DNA of 64,000 bases from NCBI RefSeq assembly GCF_900115665.1, contig NZ_FOXH01000007.1:113865-177864 (forward strand), in the 5' to 3' direction. The first letter of the stretch is position 1. Each line of letters begins with the position of its first letter. The notes beneath the pieces were generated by a model, which saw only the letters and a list, made by a program, of their open reading frames with translations, had not been told where the DNA came from and searched no databases. This DNA comes from Pseudarcicella hirudinis. Lineage in GTDB: Bacteria; Bacteroidota; Bacteroidia; Cytophagales; Spirosomataceae. A program made the position numbers and the translations under genes. Shown piece by piece: positions 8,888-17,403 of the stretch.

Positions 8888-9940
8888 ATGAAAACAAATT
8901 TCGGAATACTCATGCGAAAACTATCTTTTTTAACCATTCTTTTTTTCCAGATTACCCAATTATTCGCTCAGTCAGGTCTGACAAAGAATCAGGAAAATAT
9001 TAAACTGGTAAACTCTTTTCTATCAAGTCTGAGTCCTGATATTAAATCTAAAGTTTTGCTGCCTTTTGAGGGTACTGAACGCCTCAGATGGTCTAATCTT
9101 CCTCAGCAGTCTTATCAGAGAGCCGGAGTAAAATGGAATACCCTCAGTAATGAGCAAAGAAGAGCTATTCATACCTTATTGAGGTCGATGTTAAGCACGG
9201 AAGGTTATCTTAAAGCAGTCGGGATTATAGAAACGGATGAAATCAGAGGTGAAATTATGAAAAGTGAGCAAAATCGTGATGCTCACAATTACAGTCAGAA
9301 TAACTATTTTATTGCGGTATTCGGAGAGCCTTCGTTAACACAGCCCTGGGGCTGGAAATTTGAAGGTCATCATTTGTCACTCAACTTTACCTTTACGAAA
9401 AATGGTATCTCCTGTACACCGCTTTTCACAGGCATGAATCCGGCCGAGGTTCTGGACGGACCACTTGCCGGAAGACGTGTCATGGCAGTAGAATATCAAA
9501 CTGCTAAGGATTTACTCGCTTCCATGTCAGAAGCTCAGAAAAAGCAAACGGTAATCAGTGCAAAAATGCCGGATGATGGAAATAATGGTCCCGATGTTAC
9601 GGCAAGAACAGGTAATGAACCCTTTCTGAAAACTTTTGAAGGAATCAGTTACAAGGAAATGACGGCAACTCAGAAAGGCATGATACTACAATTGATCAAC
9701 GCCTGGGCAGGAAATGTTACACCGGAACTGGCAAAGCAAAAACTGGAAAAACTTCATAAAACAGATTTGGACAACATTCATTTCTCCTGGTACGGAGATA
9801 CCGGTGATAAAGCTTTTTACTACAGAATTCATGCTCCGGGGATGATTATTGAATTTTCAAACAGACTAAGTGAGTCAAATCATATTCATTCTGTCTGGAG
9901 AGATCTGGATGATGATTTCGGGAAAGATTTGATAAAGTAA
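8888..9940 (+). CDS. Secreted DUF3500-family protein
   Basis: The 350-residue protein has a cleavable signal peptide (MKTNFGILMRKLSFLTILFFQITQLFAQ, cleavage near residue 28) and then the DUF3500 domain over the rest of its length. Characteristic blocks are SNLPQQSYQRAGVKWNTLS at about 64-82, the NYFIAVFGEP motif at about 138-147, WGWKFEGHHLSLNFTF at about 152-167, and the C-terminal FHIHSVWRD-like NHIHSVWRDLDDDFG. DUF3500 proteins are extracytoplasmic and of unknown function; the conserved His and Trp residues suggest an enzyme or ligand binder. The gene stands alone. A hairpin at 9956-9985 follows and is shared with the convergent purA. Confidence 0.85.
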   Translation: MKTNFGILMRKLSFLTILFFQITQLFAQSGLTKNQENIKLVNSFLSSLSPDIKSKVLLPFEGTERLRWSNLPQQSYQRAGVKWNTLSNEQRRAIHTLLRSMLSTEGYLKAVGIIETDEIRGEIMKSEQNRDAHNYSQNNYFIAVFGEPSLTQPWGWKFEGHHLSLNFTFTKNGISCTPLFTGMNPAEVLDGPLAGRRVMAVEYQTAKDLLASMSEAQKKQTVISAKMPDDGNNGPDVTARTGNEPFLKTFEGISYKEMTATQKGMILQLINAWAGNVTPELAKQKLEKLHKTDLDNIHFSWYGDTGDKAFYYRIHAPGMIIEFSNRLSESNHIHSVWRDLDDDFGKDLIK

Positions 9941-9955
9941 CAGGTGATAAACAGA

Positions 9956-9985
9956 GAAAGGCAGCCGGGTGTCTGGCTGCCTTTC
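9956..9985. terminator. Terminator between DUF3500 gene and purA
   Basis: An 11-bp perfect stem (GAAAGGCAGCC / GGCTGCCTTTC) around an 8-base loop, located 16 bases after the stop of the DUF3500 gene and 23 bases from the purA stop. The T-run is weak on both sides. Confidence 0.65.
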
Positions 9986-10007
9986 CTGCTACTGAGCTAA
10001 TGTTAAA

Positions 10008-11288
10008 TTAAGCCAAAGCTCCTCTCAACACACACTCATCACGATCCGGACCTGTTGAAATGAAGTTGATTGGTAAACCTAACTTTTCCTCAAGGAATTT
10101 AATGTATGCAGTCAATTCGGCAGGAAGACTTTCAAAGGTTCTCAATCCTTCCAAAGAAGTATTCCATCCTTTCAGAGTTTCATAAACCGGTTCAACCTTC
10201 TCATCTGTCAGGTCATAAGGCAGGTTTTGGGTAATTGTACCATCCTGCAATTTATAAGCTGTACAAATGTTAATTTCTTCAAAAATATTCAGCACATCCA
10301 CTTTCATCATAACCAGCTGAGTAACTCCGTTAATCATCATGGCATATTTCAAAGCAGGCAGGTCAATCCATCCGCAACGGCGTGGACGGCCGGTTGTTGA
10401 ACCAAACTCACGTCCTTCCTGACGCATACGTTCTCCTACTTCATCCAATAACTCAGTCGGGAAAGGCCCTGATCCTACGCGGGTCGCATAAGCTTTAAAA
10501 ATTCCGTAAACTTCACCGATGTTCTTTGGAGCAATTCCTAAACCTGTACAAGCTCCTGCTGTTACGGTATTGGAAGACGTTACAAAAGGATAAGAACCGA
10601 AATCCACATCCAGTAATGAACCTTGCGCACCTTCTGCTAAAATAGTTTTTCCGGCATCAAGCGCATTATTTACAGAATATTCAGAATCTACCAAAGCAAA
10701 TTGCTTCATAAACTCAACTGCTTCGAAAAATTCTTTCTCAGCCTCTGTAAGGTCATATTCAAACTGATACACATCAAGAATCCCTTTATGACGTGCTACC
10801 AATCCATCATATTTCGCTTTAAAATTCGGCGAAATCATATCTCCTACTCTCAAACCCTGACGGGAAATTTTGTCAGTATAAGTTGGTCCAATGCCTTTGA
10901 GGGTTGAACCGATTTTTGCATCACCTTTTGCTTTTTCGTAAGCTGCATCCAATAAACGGTGAGTAGGAAGGATGATTGAAGCCTTTTTAGAAACCTCCAG
11001 ATTTTTCTTTAAATCCAGGTTATACTTTGCTAATCCTTCAATTTCTTTTTTGAAAATGATAGGGTCAAGAACCACACCATTTCCGATAATGTTCTGTACT
11101 TCCTGGCGGAAAATTCCGGAAGGAATCTGATGCAAAACATGCTTAAAACCATCAAATTCGAGCGTATGCCCAGCGTTTGGCCCACCTTGAAAACGTGCAA
11201 CAACCTGATATTTAGGAGCTAAAACATCAACTATTTTGCCCTTACCTTCATCGCCCCACTGCAAACCCAACAATACATCTACTGCCAT
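10008..11288 (-). CDS. purA: Adenylosuccinate synthetase
   Basis: PurA joins IMP and aspartate with GTP to give adenylosuccinate, the first committed AMP step. The protein beginning MAVDVLLGLQWGDEGKGK has 426 residues, the usual size; the catalytic Asp and P-loop-like GDEGKGK sit at about 12-18, followed by the NAGHT motif, the GPTYTDKISR-type IMP-binding segment, and STTGRPRRCGW near the middle. The open frame extends 33 codons further upstream, to 11387, but those residues are not family-like, and the ATG at 11288 is the natural start. A heptad-repeat tract runs from the start codon into the leader, and a -7 element lies at 11398-11405. The gene follows the fur terminator. Confidence 0.96.
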   Translation of the reverse strand: MAVDVLLGLQWGDEGKGKIVDVLAPKYQVVARFQGGPNAGHTLEFDGFKHVLHQIPSGIFRQEVQNIIGNGVVLDPIIFKKEIEGLAKYNLDLKKNLEVSKKASIILPTHRLLDAAYEKAKGDAKIGSTLKGIGPTYTDKISRQGLRVGDMISPNFKAKYDGLVARHKGILDVYQFEYDLTEAEKEFFEAVEFMKQFALVDSEYSVNNALDAGKTILAEGAQGSLLDVDFGSYPFVTSSNTVTAGACTGLGIAPKNIGEVYGIFKAYATRVGSGPFPTELLDEVGERMRQEGREFGSTTGRPRRCGWIDLPALKYAMMINGVTQLVMMKVDVLNIFEEINICTAYKLQDGTITQNLPYDLTDEKVEPVYETLKGWNTSLEGLRTFESLPAELTAYIKFLEEKLGLPINFISTGPDRDECVLRGALA

Positions 11289-11321
11289 TTTTAATTTTGA
11301 ATTATGAATGATTAGAATAAA
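11287..11321. repeat. Degenerate 7-bp repeat tract in the purA leader
   Basis: Read on the plus strand the region divides into ATTTTTA, ATTTTGA, ATTATGA, ATGATTA, GAATAAA, each seven bases. The first unit contains part of the purA start codon. Similar 7-8-base tracts occur in other spacers of this window. Confidence 0.5.
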
Positions 11322-11397
11322 ACCGAAGCCACAGGTCTTTACCCGTATATGTCGTTTCGCAGATTTAAAGAGCGAATGCCCTGCCACGAACTGAATG

Positions 11398-11405
11398 CAA
11401 AGATA
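11398..11405 (-). promoter_or_regulatory. Candidate purA -7 element
   Basis: CAAAGATA on the plus strand reads TATCTTTG on the minus strand and fits TAnnTTTG. A CAA (TTG on minus) at 11431-11433 is 25 bases upstream, slightly long for the -33 element. The leader would be about 100 bases and includes the heptad tract. Confidence 0.45.
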
Positions 11406-11419
11406 AACAAACTTGCATG

Positions 11420-11455
11420 AAAAAACCCCGCAAGGATTTTTATTTCTTACGGGGT
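11420..11455 (-). terminator. Terminator after the Fur-family gene
   Basis: On the minus strand ACCCCGTAAG pairs with CTTGCGGGGT (one G-T wobble) across a loop of about 11 bases and is followed by six T residues. It ends the fur transcript and isolates it from purA. Confidence 0.85.
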
Positions 11456-11477
11456 CAGTTGTCTTTCACGACTATAA

Positions 11478-11975
11478 TTATTCTCTGCCAACTATTTCTC
11501 GCTGACTTAACATTTCTTTTTTGTGTTCACAATCAGTCTTTGTACATGACCCGTAAAAGATCAGAGAATGGTGCATTACATTAAACTGCAGCATATCTCC
11601 GACCATTGATTGTATGGTTTGAACACGAGGATCACAGAATTCTGTTACATGATGGCAATCTGTACAGATCAGGTGGTCATGCTGACGGCGGCCGTACGAT
11701 TTTTCATACTGGGCCTGATTTCTTCCAAACTGATGTTTTGAGACAAGGTCGCATTCAACCAGTACATCCAATGTATTATACACCGTTGCTCTGGAGACCT
11801 GATATCTCTTATTTTTCATTGAAATATATAATTCTTCAACATCAAAGTGATCATCTCTGAAATAGATTTCTTCCAAAATCGCAAAACGTTCAGGCGTTTT
11901 CCGAAGTCCTTTATTTTCAAGATATGCTGTGAAAATTTTCTTAACAGCGTCGTATGTAGCTTGGGTTGATGGCAT
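11478..11975 (-). CDS. Fur-family metal-responsive transcriptional repressor
   Basis: The 165-residue protein shows the winged-helix N-terminal domain ([27 protein letters not shown] at about 25-51, [16 protein letters not shown] at about 58-73) and the C-terminal dimerisation and metal domain. Regulatory-site histidines occur in [12 protein letters not shown], and the structural zinc site uses CTDCHH and [11 protein letters not shown], giving paired Cys motifs. Length is slightly above the roughly 150 of E. coli Fur because of an extended N-terminus. Fur, Zur or PerR identity cannot be told from sequence alone. It lies downstream of the (p)ppGpp enzyme gene on the same strand with a 138-base spacer, and ends at its own terminator. 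Confidence 0.92.
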   Translation of the reverse strand: MPSTQATYDAVKKIFTAYLENKGLRKTPERFAILEEIYFRDDHFDVEELYISMKNKRYQVSRATVYNTLDVLVECDLVSKHQFGRNQAQYEKSYGRRQHDHLICTDCHHVTEFCDPRVQTIQSMVGDMLQFNVMHHSLIFYGSCTKTDCEHKKEMLSQREIVGRE

Positions 11976-12113
11976 TTTCTTCTGTGCAACTTAAATGATC
12001 TGACTTCAACGTCAGCCCATTCATGTATTTTACGCCTTTTTTGGTCTTTATTATTTAGACTAAACTCAGATTTGTTTGCAAAATAACTGATTTTCTTCGA
12101 GAAAAATTCAATT

Positions 12114-14381
12114 TTATTCACCTCTTGATACTTCGACTACTCCGCTGACCTGTTCGAGCTGTTGTACCAACAGATCCAAATGGTCGGTATCATGTACCAT
12201 TAACGTAATTTTTCCCTCAAAAAGTCCGTCATTCACACCGATATTCAGCCCCATGATATTAACTTTTAATTCACTGGATATCACACGGGTTACATCATGA
12301 ACCAGACCAGCCCTGTCAATTCCGCTGATCAGCAGATTCACGGTAAATGACATTTGTATCTGACTGGCCCACTGGGCTTTTATGACTCTGTCGCCATGTC
12401 TTGACATCAATTCTGTGGCATTCGGGCATTTTGTCCGGTGAATCTTAATTCCCTCATTAATTGTAACAAAACCGAAAACATCATCTCCTGAAATCGGGTT
12501 GCAGCATTTAGCAAGGGTATAATCCACCTTATCCATGTCTTCCCCGATAAGCAGTGCATCTGCATCCTTTCTTTCACCATGCAATTTTTTAATCTCTTTG
12601 GTGAAAGTTTTTCCGTCAGTAATTGGTAACTGAATTACTTTCTCAGCCTGCTTCCGCTCATGCATCTCCCTGTCAGCCTTCCAGTGTTTGAGCTGATCAA
12701 CCTGAATATAACCTTTGCCAAAACGATAAAATAAATCATTGGCATCTTTGGCATTGTAATAAGCCCTTAACTGATTGGTTATTTCGAGAGTAAGATGGGG
12801 AATCCCCATTATCTTGAGACGGTGCTCAATAAGGTCTCTTCCGTGAACTACGTGAGACTTATTTTCTTCTTTAATAAAATCTTTGATACGGGTCTTCGCC
12901 TTGGTCGTCACAACCAGGCGGAGCCAGTCTTCAGAAGGTTTTTGTTTGGCCGAAGTCAGAATTTCAATCTGGTCACCATTTTGCAATTTATGACTCAATG
13001 GTACCAATTTCCCGCCGACCTTCGCTCCGATACACCTTGCTCCTACCTCAGAGTGAATATCAAATGCAAAATCCAAAGCTGTTGCTCCGGCCTGCAAAAC
13101 GATTAGTTTACCTTTCGGGGTAAAGACAAAAACCTCTTCATTGTAAAGGCTGTTTTTGATCTCATCCACTAATTCAACGGCCGATTTACCTTTATCGGTA
13201 TTTTCGAGTGCCTCTCTCACCTGGCTTAACCATGATTCAAAAGTATCATTTGTCCGGGTATCATTGCCTTTGTATTTCCAGTGAGCTGCCACTCCTTTCT
13301 CTGCTATCTCATCCATTCTGTGAGAACGGATCTGTACTTCTACCCAACGCCCTGTTTTTTCTGAAGCATAAGGTTTACTCATTACGGTCGTATGCAGTGA
13401 TTCATAACCGTTTGATTTCGGCGTTGAAACCCAGTCTTTCAGCCTGTCAGGATTAGGTTTATAATGATCTGTAACAATACTGTAAACCTCCCAGCATTCT
13501 GCTTTTTCTCTTTCACGGGGGGCATTCAGGACAATTCTTACCGCAAAAAGATCAAATATATTCTCAAAAGAAGTATTTGACGACTTGATCTTGTTGTAAA
13601 TCGAATAAATTGATTTCGGGCGGCCTTTTATTGAATATTTATATTTTTTTTCATCAAGGTCTTTTTTTATGGGTTTGATGAAATGTTCTACAAAACTCTC
13701 ACGGCTCCTTTTGTTATCGCTCAGTTTCCGGGCAATTTCCTTATAAACCTCCGGCTCGGTATATTTCAAACCCAGGTCTTCCAATTCTGTTTTGATAGCA
13801 TGCAATCCTAATCGATGCGCCAGCGGTGCATAAAGGTACAGGGTTTCGGATGCGATCTTCAATTGTTTGTCTTTGGCCATGCTTGAAAGCGTCCGCATAT
13901 TATGAAGACGATCTGCCAGCTTAATCAAAATTACCCGGATATCTTCAGAAAGCGTCAATAGCATTTTACGGAAATTCTCAGCCTGCTGCGAAGTTCCATA
14001 TTCAAAAGTTCCCGAAATTTTAGTTAAACCGTCAATGATCTGTGCTACTTTCTTGCCGAATACCTTCTCAATATCAGAGAGTTCTATTTCTGTATCCTCG
14101 ACAACATCGTGCAAAAGAGCTGCTACAATAGCAGTTGGTCCGAGTCCAATTTCATCCACACAAATCTGAGCGACGGCAATAGGGTGATAAATATAAGGTT
14201 CCCCTGATTTCCGCCGCATTTCCTTATGTGCTTCTGCCGACATCATGAATGCTCTCTTGATGTTCTTGGCATCATCATTCTGCAAGAACGGCTTGGCTGA
14301 CCTGAGTAATTTCCGGTATCGTTTCAGAATTTCCGCACGTTCCTTTTCTAAGTCTATCGCTACTACTGCTTCTACGGGCAT
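12114..14381 (-). CDS. Bifunctional (p)ppGpp synthetase/hydrolase, RelA/SpoT family
   Basis: This 755-residue long RSH enzyme makes and degrades the alarmone (p)ppGpp. An N-terminal HD hydrolase domain carries His91-Asp92 in LLHDVVEDTE and DRLHNMRTL at about 158-166, which suggests an active hydrolase. The synthetase domain follows (GRPKSIYSIYNKI at about 255-267, the EVQIRSHRMDEIAEKGVAAHW block near 350-370). A TGS domain (VFVFTPKGKLIVLQAGATALDFAF) begins near 415, then helical and zinc-finger-like regions (CCNPISGDDVFGFV), and a C-terminal ACT domain at about 680-750. The start MPVEAVVAIDLEKE agrees with family starts. The promoter lies in the 304-base divergent space upstream. Confidence 0.95.
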   Translation of the reverse strand: MPVEAVVAIDLEKERAEILKRYRKLLRSAKPFLQNDDAKNIKRAFMMSAEAHKEMRRKSGEPYIYHPIAVAQICVDEIGLGPTAIVAALLHDVVEDTEIELSDIEKVFGKKVAQIIDGLTKISGTFEYGTSQQAENFRKMLLTLSEDIRVILIKLADRLHNMRTLSSMAKDKQLKIASETLYLYAPLAHRLGLHAIKTELEDLGLKYTEPEVYKEIARKLSDNKRSRESFVEHFIKPIKKDLDEKKYKYSIKGRPKSIYSIYNKIKSSNTSFENIFDLFAVRIVLNAPREREKAECWEVYSIVTDHYKPNPDRLKDWVSTPKSNGYESLHTTVMSKPYASEKTGRWVEVQIRSHRMDEIAEKGVAAHWKYKGNDTRTNDTFESWLSQVREALENTDKGKSAVELVDEIKNSLYNEEVFVFTPKGKLIVLQAGATALDFAFDIHSEVGARCIGAKVGGKLVPLSHKLQNGDQIEILTSAKQKPSEDWLRLVVTTKAKTRIKDFIKEENKSHVVHGRDLIEHRLKIMGIPHLTLEITNQLRAYYNAKDANDLFYRFGKGYIQVDQLKHWKADREMHERKQAEKVIQLPITDGKTFTKEIKKLHGERKDADALLIGEDMDKVDYTLAKCCNPISGDDVFGFVTINEGIKIHRTKCPNATELMSRHGDRVIKAQWASQIQMSFTVNLLISGIDRAGLVHDVTRVISSELKVNIMGLNIGVNDGLFEGKITLMVHDTDHLDLLVQQLEQVSGVVEVSRGE

Positions 14382-14685
14382 ATGCTATAATTAGTGATTT
14401 GATTGCCTTTAAATCTTGTCAGGAAGAAACAAGTTTTACGGGCAAAAAACTATAAATAATCCAAGTTTATACGCTAAGTTCACCAAAATTCGTCCTCTTT
14501 AAATCCAATCTTTAAACATTTCTGAAACTGTTCCATTCCTGTTAAAAAACCCATTTGAAGAAATTGGTGATAATTCTAAGTTAATAAATTTTGAGCGAAT
14601 AGCAAGTTTTTTTCTACATTTGAGCAGGTTTATTTAAAGGTTTTTATCTTTATCATCTGCGTAAAACTCCCTAAAAAGGTTATTT
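14382..14685. other. Divergent intergenic region between the (p)ppGpp gene and a GNAT gene
   Basis: About 300 bases with no ORF of note. It contains a good plus-strand promoter (14590-14622). Nothing else was recognised; the minus-strand promoter of the (p)ppGpp gene is presumably in the left part but gives no clear TAnnTTTG match. Confidence 0.6.
14590..14622 (+). promoter_or_regulatory. Bacteroidota-type promoter for the GNAT gene
   Basis: TTTG at 14590-14593 and TACATTTG at 14615-14622 are separated by 21 bases, matching the -33/-7 pair of the Bacteroidota primary sigma factor. The start codon is at 14686, leaving a leader of about 55 bases. Confidence 0.7.
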
Positions 14686-15225
14686 ATGAATAACTTATCT
14701 CTTTCGGATTCATCCGGAAAATATCAATACTTTTTACGGCCTTTCAGGAATGGCGATGAAGAGAGCCTGAGGTTTAATGCCAATAATCAGAATGTTTCCC
14801 GAAACCTAAAAGACACCTTTCCTTTTCCTTATACGCCGGAAGATGCTGAATGGTGGGTAAAAAATGTAAACGGCCTGCATGGAAATCTTGTTTTTGCCAT
14901 AGACATAAACGGAGAAGTTGCCGGAGGTATCGGGGTGATCTTAGGGAATGACGTCCACAGGGTCAGTGCTGAAATCGGCTATTGGCTTGGTGAAAAATAC
15001 TGGGGGCATGGTATTATGTCAAGTGCTTTAAAAGAAATGACTGTACATACTTTTGAGAAATTCCAGGTAATAAATAGAATCTGGGCAGGAGTTTTCGGAT
15101 ACAATAAGGCTTCTATGAGGGTACTGGAAAAGGCAGGCTATACACTTGAAGCGATTCATAAACAATCGATCATCAAAAACGGCCGGATTGAAGATGAATA
15201 TATCTGGACAAAACACCGTAGTTAG
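14686..15225 (+). CDS. GNAT-family N-acetyltransferase (RimJ/RimL type)
   Basis: A 179-residue GNAT enzyme. Recognisable parts are the N-terminal LRPFRNGDEESLRFNANNQNVSRNL segment typical of RimJ/RimL proteins, the central beta strands VFAIDINGEVAGGIG, motif A around EIGYWLGEKYWGHGIMSSALKEM (about 105-127, the acetyl-CoA pyrophosphate loop being the GHGIMS part), and the FGYNKASMRVLEKAGYTLE motif B at about 143-161. The substrate is not determinable; relatives acetylate ribosomal proteins, amino acids, polyamines or antibiotics. The gene is monocistronic with its own promoter. Confidence 0.9.
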   Translation: MNNLSLSDSSGKYQYFLRPFRNGDEESLRFNANNQNVSRNLKDTFPFPYTPEDAEWWVKNVNGLHGNLVFAIDINGEVAGGIGVILGNDVHRVSAEIGYWLGEKYWGHGIMSSALKEMTVHTFEKFQVINRIWAGVFGYNKASMRVLEKAGYTLEAIHKQSIIKNGRIEDEYIWTKHRS

Positions 15226-15312
15226 TTGTCTTGTAATGATAACCAATTACGACGAGGTTTTCATTTGCTCTTTCCTTAAAATCAAATAAATACAATACAA
15301 ATGTAAAACAAT

Positions 15313-15347
15313 GCCGACTGCCGATAGCTGACAGCCGATGTCGATTT
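15313..15347. repeat. Degenerate 7-bp repeat tract downstream of ispF
   Basis: The units GCCGACT, GCCGATA, GCTGACA, GCCGATG and TCGATTT follow each other with an exact 7-base period. They lie in the convergent space between the GNAT gene and ispF and reach the ispF stop codon. Confidence 0.55.
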
Positions 15348-15829
15348 TATATAGATTTCGTAATTAACGCCACACACTGTGCTGCAACGCCTTCACCTCT
15401 TCCTACGAATCCGATATGCTCAGAAGTAGTTGCTTTAATGGAAATATCCTCCTCCGGTATATTCATTACTCCGGCCAGACAGGTTTTCATTTCAGGAATA
15501 TGAGGATTTAATTTAGGCAACTGTAAAATCACCGTTACATCAAGGTTATTGACTTCCCATCCGGCTTCACGAATCATTACCAGTACTTTTTTCAACAGAA
15601 TTTTGGAATCAATTCCTTTAAACTGAGGATCTTTATCCGAAAAATGGTACCCGATATTTCGCATATTTGCTGCACCAAGCAAGGCATCACATATTACATG
15701 GCAAATTATATCTGCATCCGAATGCCCCACTGCGCCATGTGTATGAGGTACTAAAATCCCTCCTAACCAAAAATCCCTCCCCTCTTCCAGACGATGAACG
15801 TCATATCCTTGTCCAACTCTTATTTTCAT
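15347..15829 (-). CDS. ispF: 2-C-methyl-D-erythritol 2,4-cyclodiphosphate synthase
   Basis: IspF closes CDP-ME-2-phosphate to the cyclic diphosphate with release of CMP in the MEP isoprenoid pathway. Starting at MKIRVGQGYDVHR, the protein has 160 residues, the family norm. Zinc ligands are in YDVHRL and in the GHSDADIICHVICDALLGA motif; FSDKDPQFKG and the C-terminal KATTSEHIGFVGRGEG active-site region are present. The open frame extends 13 codons upstream to 15868, but those residues are unrelated, so the ATG at 15829 is taken. It lies downstream of the M16 peptidase gene on the same strand with a 74-base gap, possibly cotranscribed. Other MEP genes are not in the window. Confidence 0.96.
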   Translation of the reverse strand: MKIRVGQGYDVHRLEEGRDFWLGGILVPHTHGAVGHSDADIICHVICDALLGAANMRNIGYHFSDKDPQFKGIDSKILLKKVLVMIREAGWEVNNLDVTVILQLPKLNPHIPEMKTCLAGVMNIPEEDISIKATTSEHIGFVGRGEGVAAQCVALITKSI

Positions 15830-15903
15830 TGTTATGATTATGTTTCTAATGTTTTTATGTATCGGCAAAAGGTATTCATTCTATGCAATAAACACCTTGA
15901 AAA

Positions 15904-17142
15904 TTAATTTACAGCCTGATAATACAAGGTTGAACAATTATCCTTCCTCAATACATTTTTAGCTACCTCAGCCACTTCTTCAACAGTAACAGCCTGTATT
16001 TTAGCCGATTCCTGATTAACCAGATCAATATTACCGGAGTTTGCAGCAAAAGCCATGTTCATTGCTCTGTTCAATAACTCTACCTCAGAAAACACCAGAG
16101 TTGACTCAGCCTGGTTTTTCACTTTTAACAATTCTTCTTCCTGTACGGGATTCAACAGGATTTCGTCCAACACATCCTGAACAGCCGCATCTCCTTCTGC
16201 AATACTTACCCCCTGATTTAAATTCCCCTGAATAATTAATAGTCCCGGGTCTAAGGAAGAGGTAACATAAGCATTAACTGAGTTGAAAAGATGTTGTTCT
16301 TTAATCAGTTTATTATAAAATCTTGAAGATTTACTTCTTCCTAAAATATCGCTCAAAAAATCATGTGCATGGAAATGTTCCTCATGACGACCAGGCATGT
16401 GATACGCTTTATAAAGTGCATTCAATGGAACCTTTGCTTCAGTTTCCAGGAATCTGGCTTCTGTCTGAACAGGTTCCTTCGGCAAATTCCGGGCTTTGGT
16501 TTTTCCGGCCGGAATCGGCTCAAACCATTTTTTCGACAATTGTTTCACCTGTTCAAGTGTCACGTTTCCGGCTACAACCATGATGGCGTTATTCGGAAGA
16601 TAATGTGTATAGAAGAAATTTCTGACATCATCAAGTGTAGCATTTTCAATATGTGAAATTTCTTTCCCGATAGTAGCCCATTTATAAGGGTGATTTTTAT
16701 AAGCCAAAGGACGAAGTTTCAGCCATACATCTCCATAAGGCTGATTGAGATAACGCTGTTTGAACTCTTCGATCACTACTTTTTGTTGTACCTCCAGAAC
16801 CCTGGGATCAAAAGAGAGAGACATCATTCTGTCAGACTCTAGCCAGAAGGCTGTTTCCAGGTTTACCGCAGGCAAGGTGATGTAATAGTTAGTAATGTCC
16901 GGAGAAGTAAAAGCATTATTCTCACCACCAACTTTTTGTAAAGGGGTATCGTAAGAAGGAATATTTTTAGATCCGCCAAACATCAAATGTTCAAAAAGGT
17001 GTGCAAAACCTGTTTTTTGCTCATCCTCATCACGGGAGCCAACATTATAAATTATATTTACCGCAGCAAATGGCGTTGAATGATCCTGATGTACGTAAAC
17101 TTTCAGGCCATTATTTAAGACAAAATGTTCGTAGGAAATCAT
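15904..17142 (-). CDS. M16-family zinc peptidase
   Basis: A 412-residue M16 peptidase (pitrilysin/processing-peptidase type). The inverted zinc motif HLFEH is at residues 48-52 (His48, Glu51, His52), with the second-metal glutamate expected in VVIEEFKQRYLNQPYG at about 121-136. The C-terminal half is the second M16 domain that closes over the active site (LSDILGRSKSSRFYNKL). No signal peptide is visible, so it may be cytoplasmic or need export by another route. All catalytic residues of the N-terminal half are present; M16 proteins often occur as an active and an inactive pair, but only one gene is here. Confidence 0.92.
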   Translation of the reverse strand: MISYEHFVLNNGLKVYVHQDHSTPFAAVNIIYNVGSRDEDEQKTGFAHLFEHLMFGGSKNIPSYDTPLQKVGGENNAFTSPDITNYYITLPAVNLETAFWLESDRMMSLSFDPRVLEVQQKVVIEEFKQRYLNQPYGDVWLKLRPLAYKNHPYKWATIGKEISHIENATLDDVRNFFYTHYLPNNAIMVVAGNVTLEQVKQLSKKWFEPIPAGKTKARNLPKEPVQTEARFLETEAKVPLNALYKAYHMPGRHEEHFHAHDFLSDILGRSKSSRFYNKLIKEQHLFNSVNAYVTSSLDPGLLIIQGNLNQGVSIAEGDAAVQDVLDEILLNPVQEEELLKVKNQAESTLVFSEVELLNRAMNMAFAANSGNIDLVNQESAKIQAVTVEEVAEVAKNVLRKDNCSTLYYQAVN

Positions 17143-17403
17143 ACTATTGAAACAAGCGAGCGCTTATTTTGCTTTATTGATTTATTATTTTTCAAAGAAA
17201 ATCTGATTCCTTTATCTGAAGTAAATCATTATATTTCAAATTCAGGTGACAAAACTTTAATATAAAGGTCGATTTACAGACCGATCAGATCGTAACAAGC
17301 TCTGTTTTAACAAAAGTATAGAATTACCCAATAAGTTCAATAAATCCTCCTCTAATGTTTCACGAAGCTGAAGATTGGATTAAAAGCTTTGATTAAGTCC
17401 AAT

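Noticed and set aside
11289..11387. 33-codon N-terminal extension of purA
   Set aside because: The residues before MAVDVLLG are unlike the family and the region contains the heptad tract; ATG 11288 gives normal length.
11816..12121. 101-codon minus-strand ORF overlapping the start of the Fur gene and the end of the (p)ppGpp gene
   Set aside because: Lysine- and phenylalanine-rich shadow frame across two supported genes; no motif.
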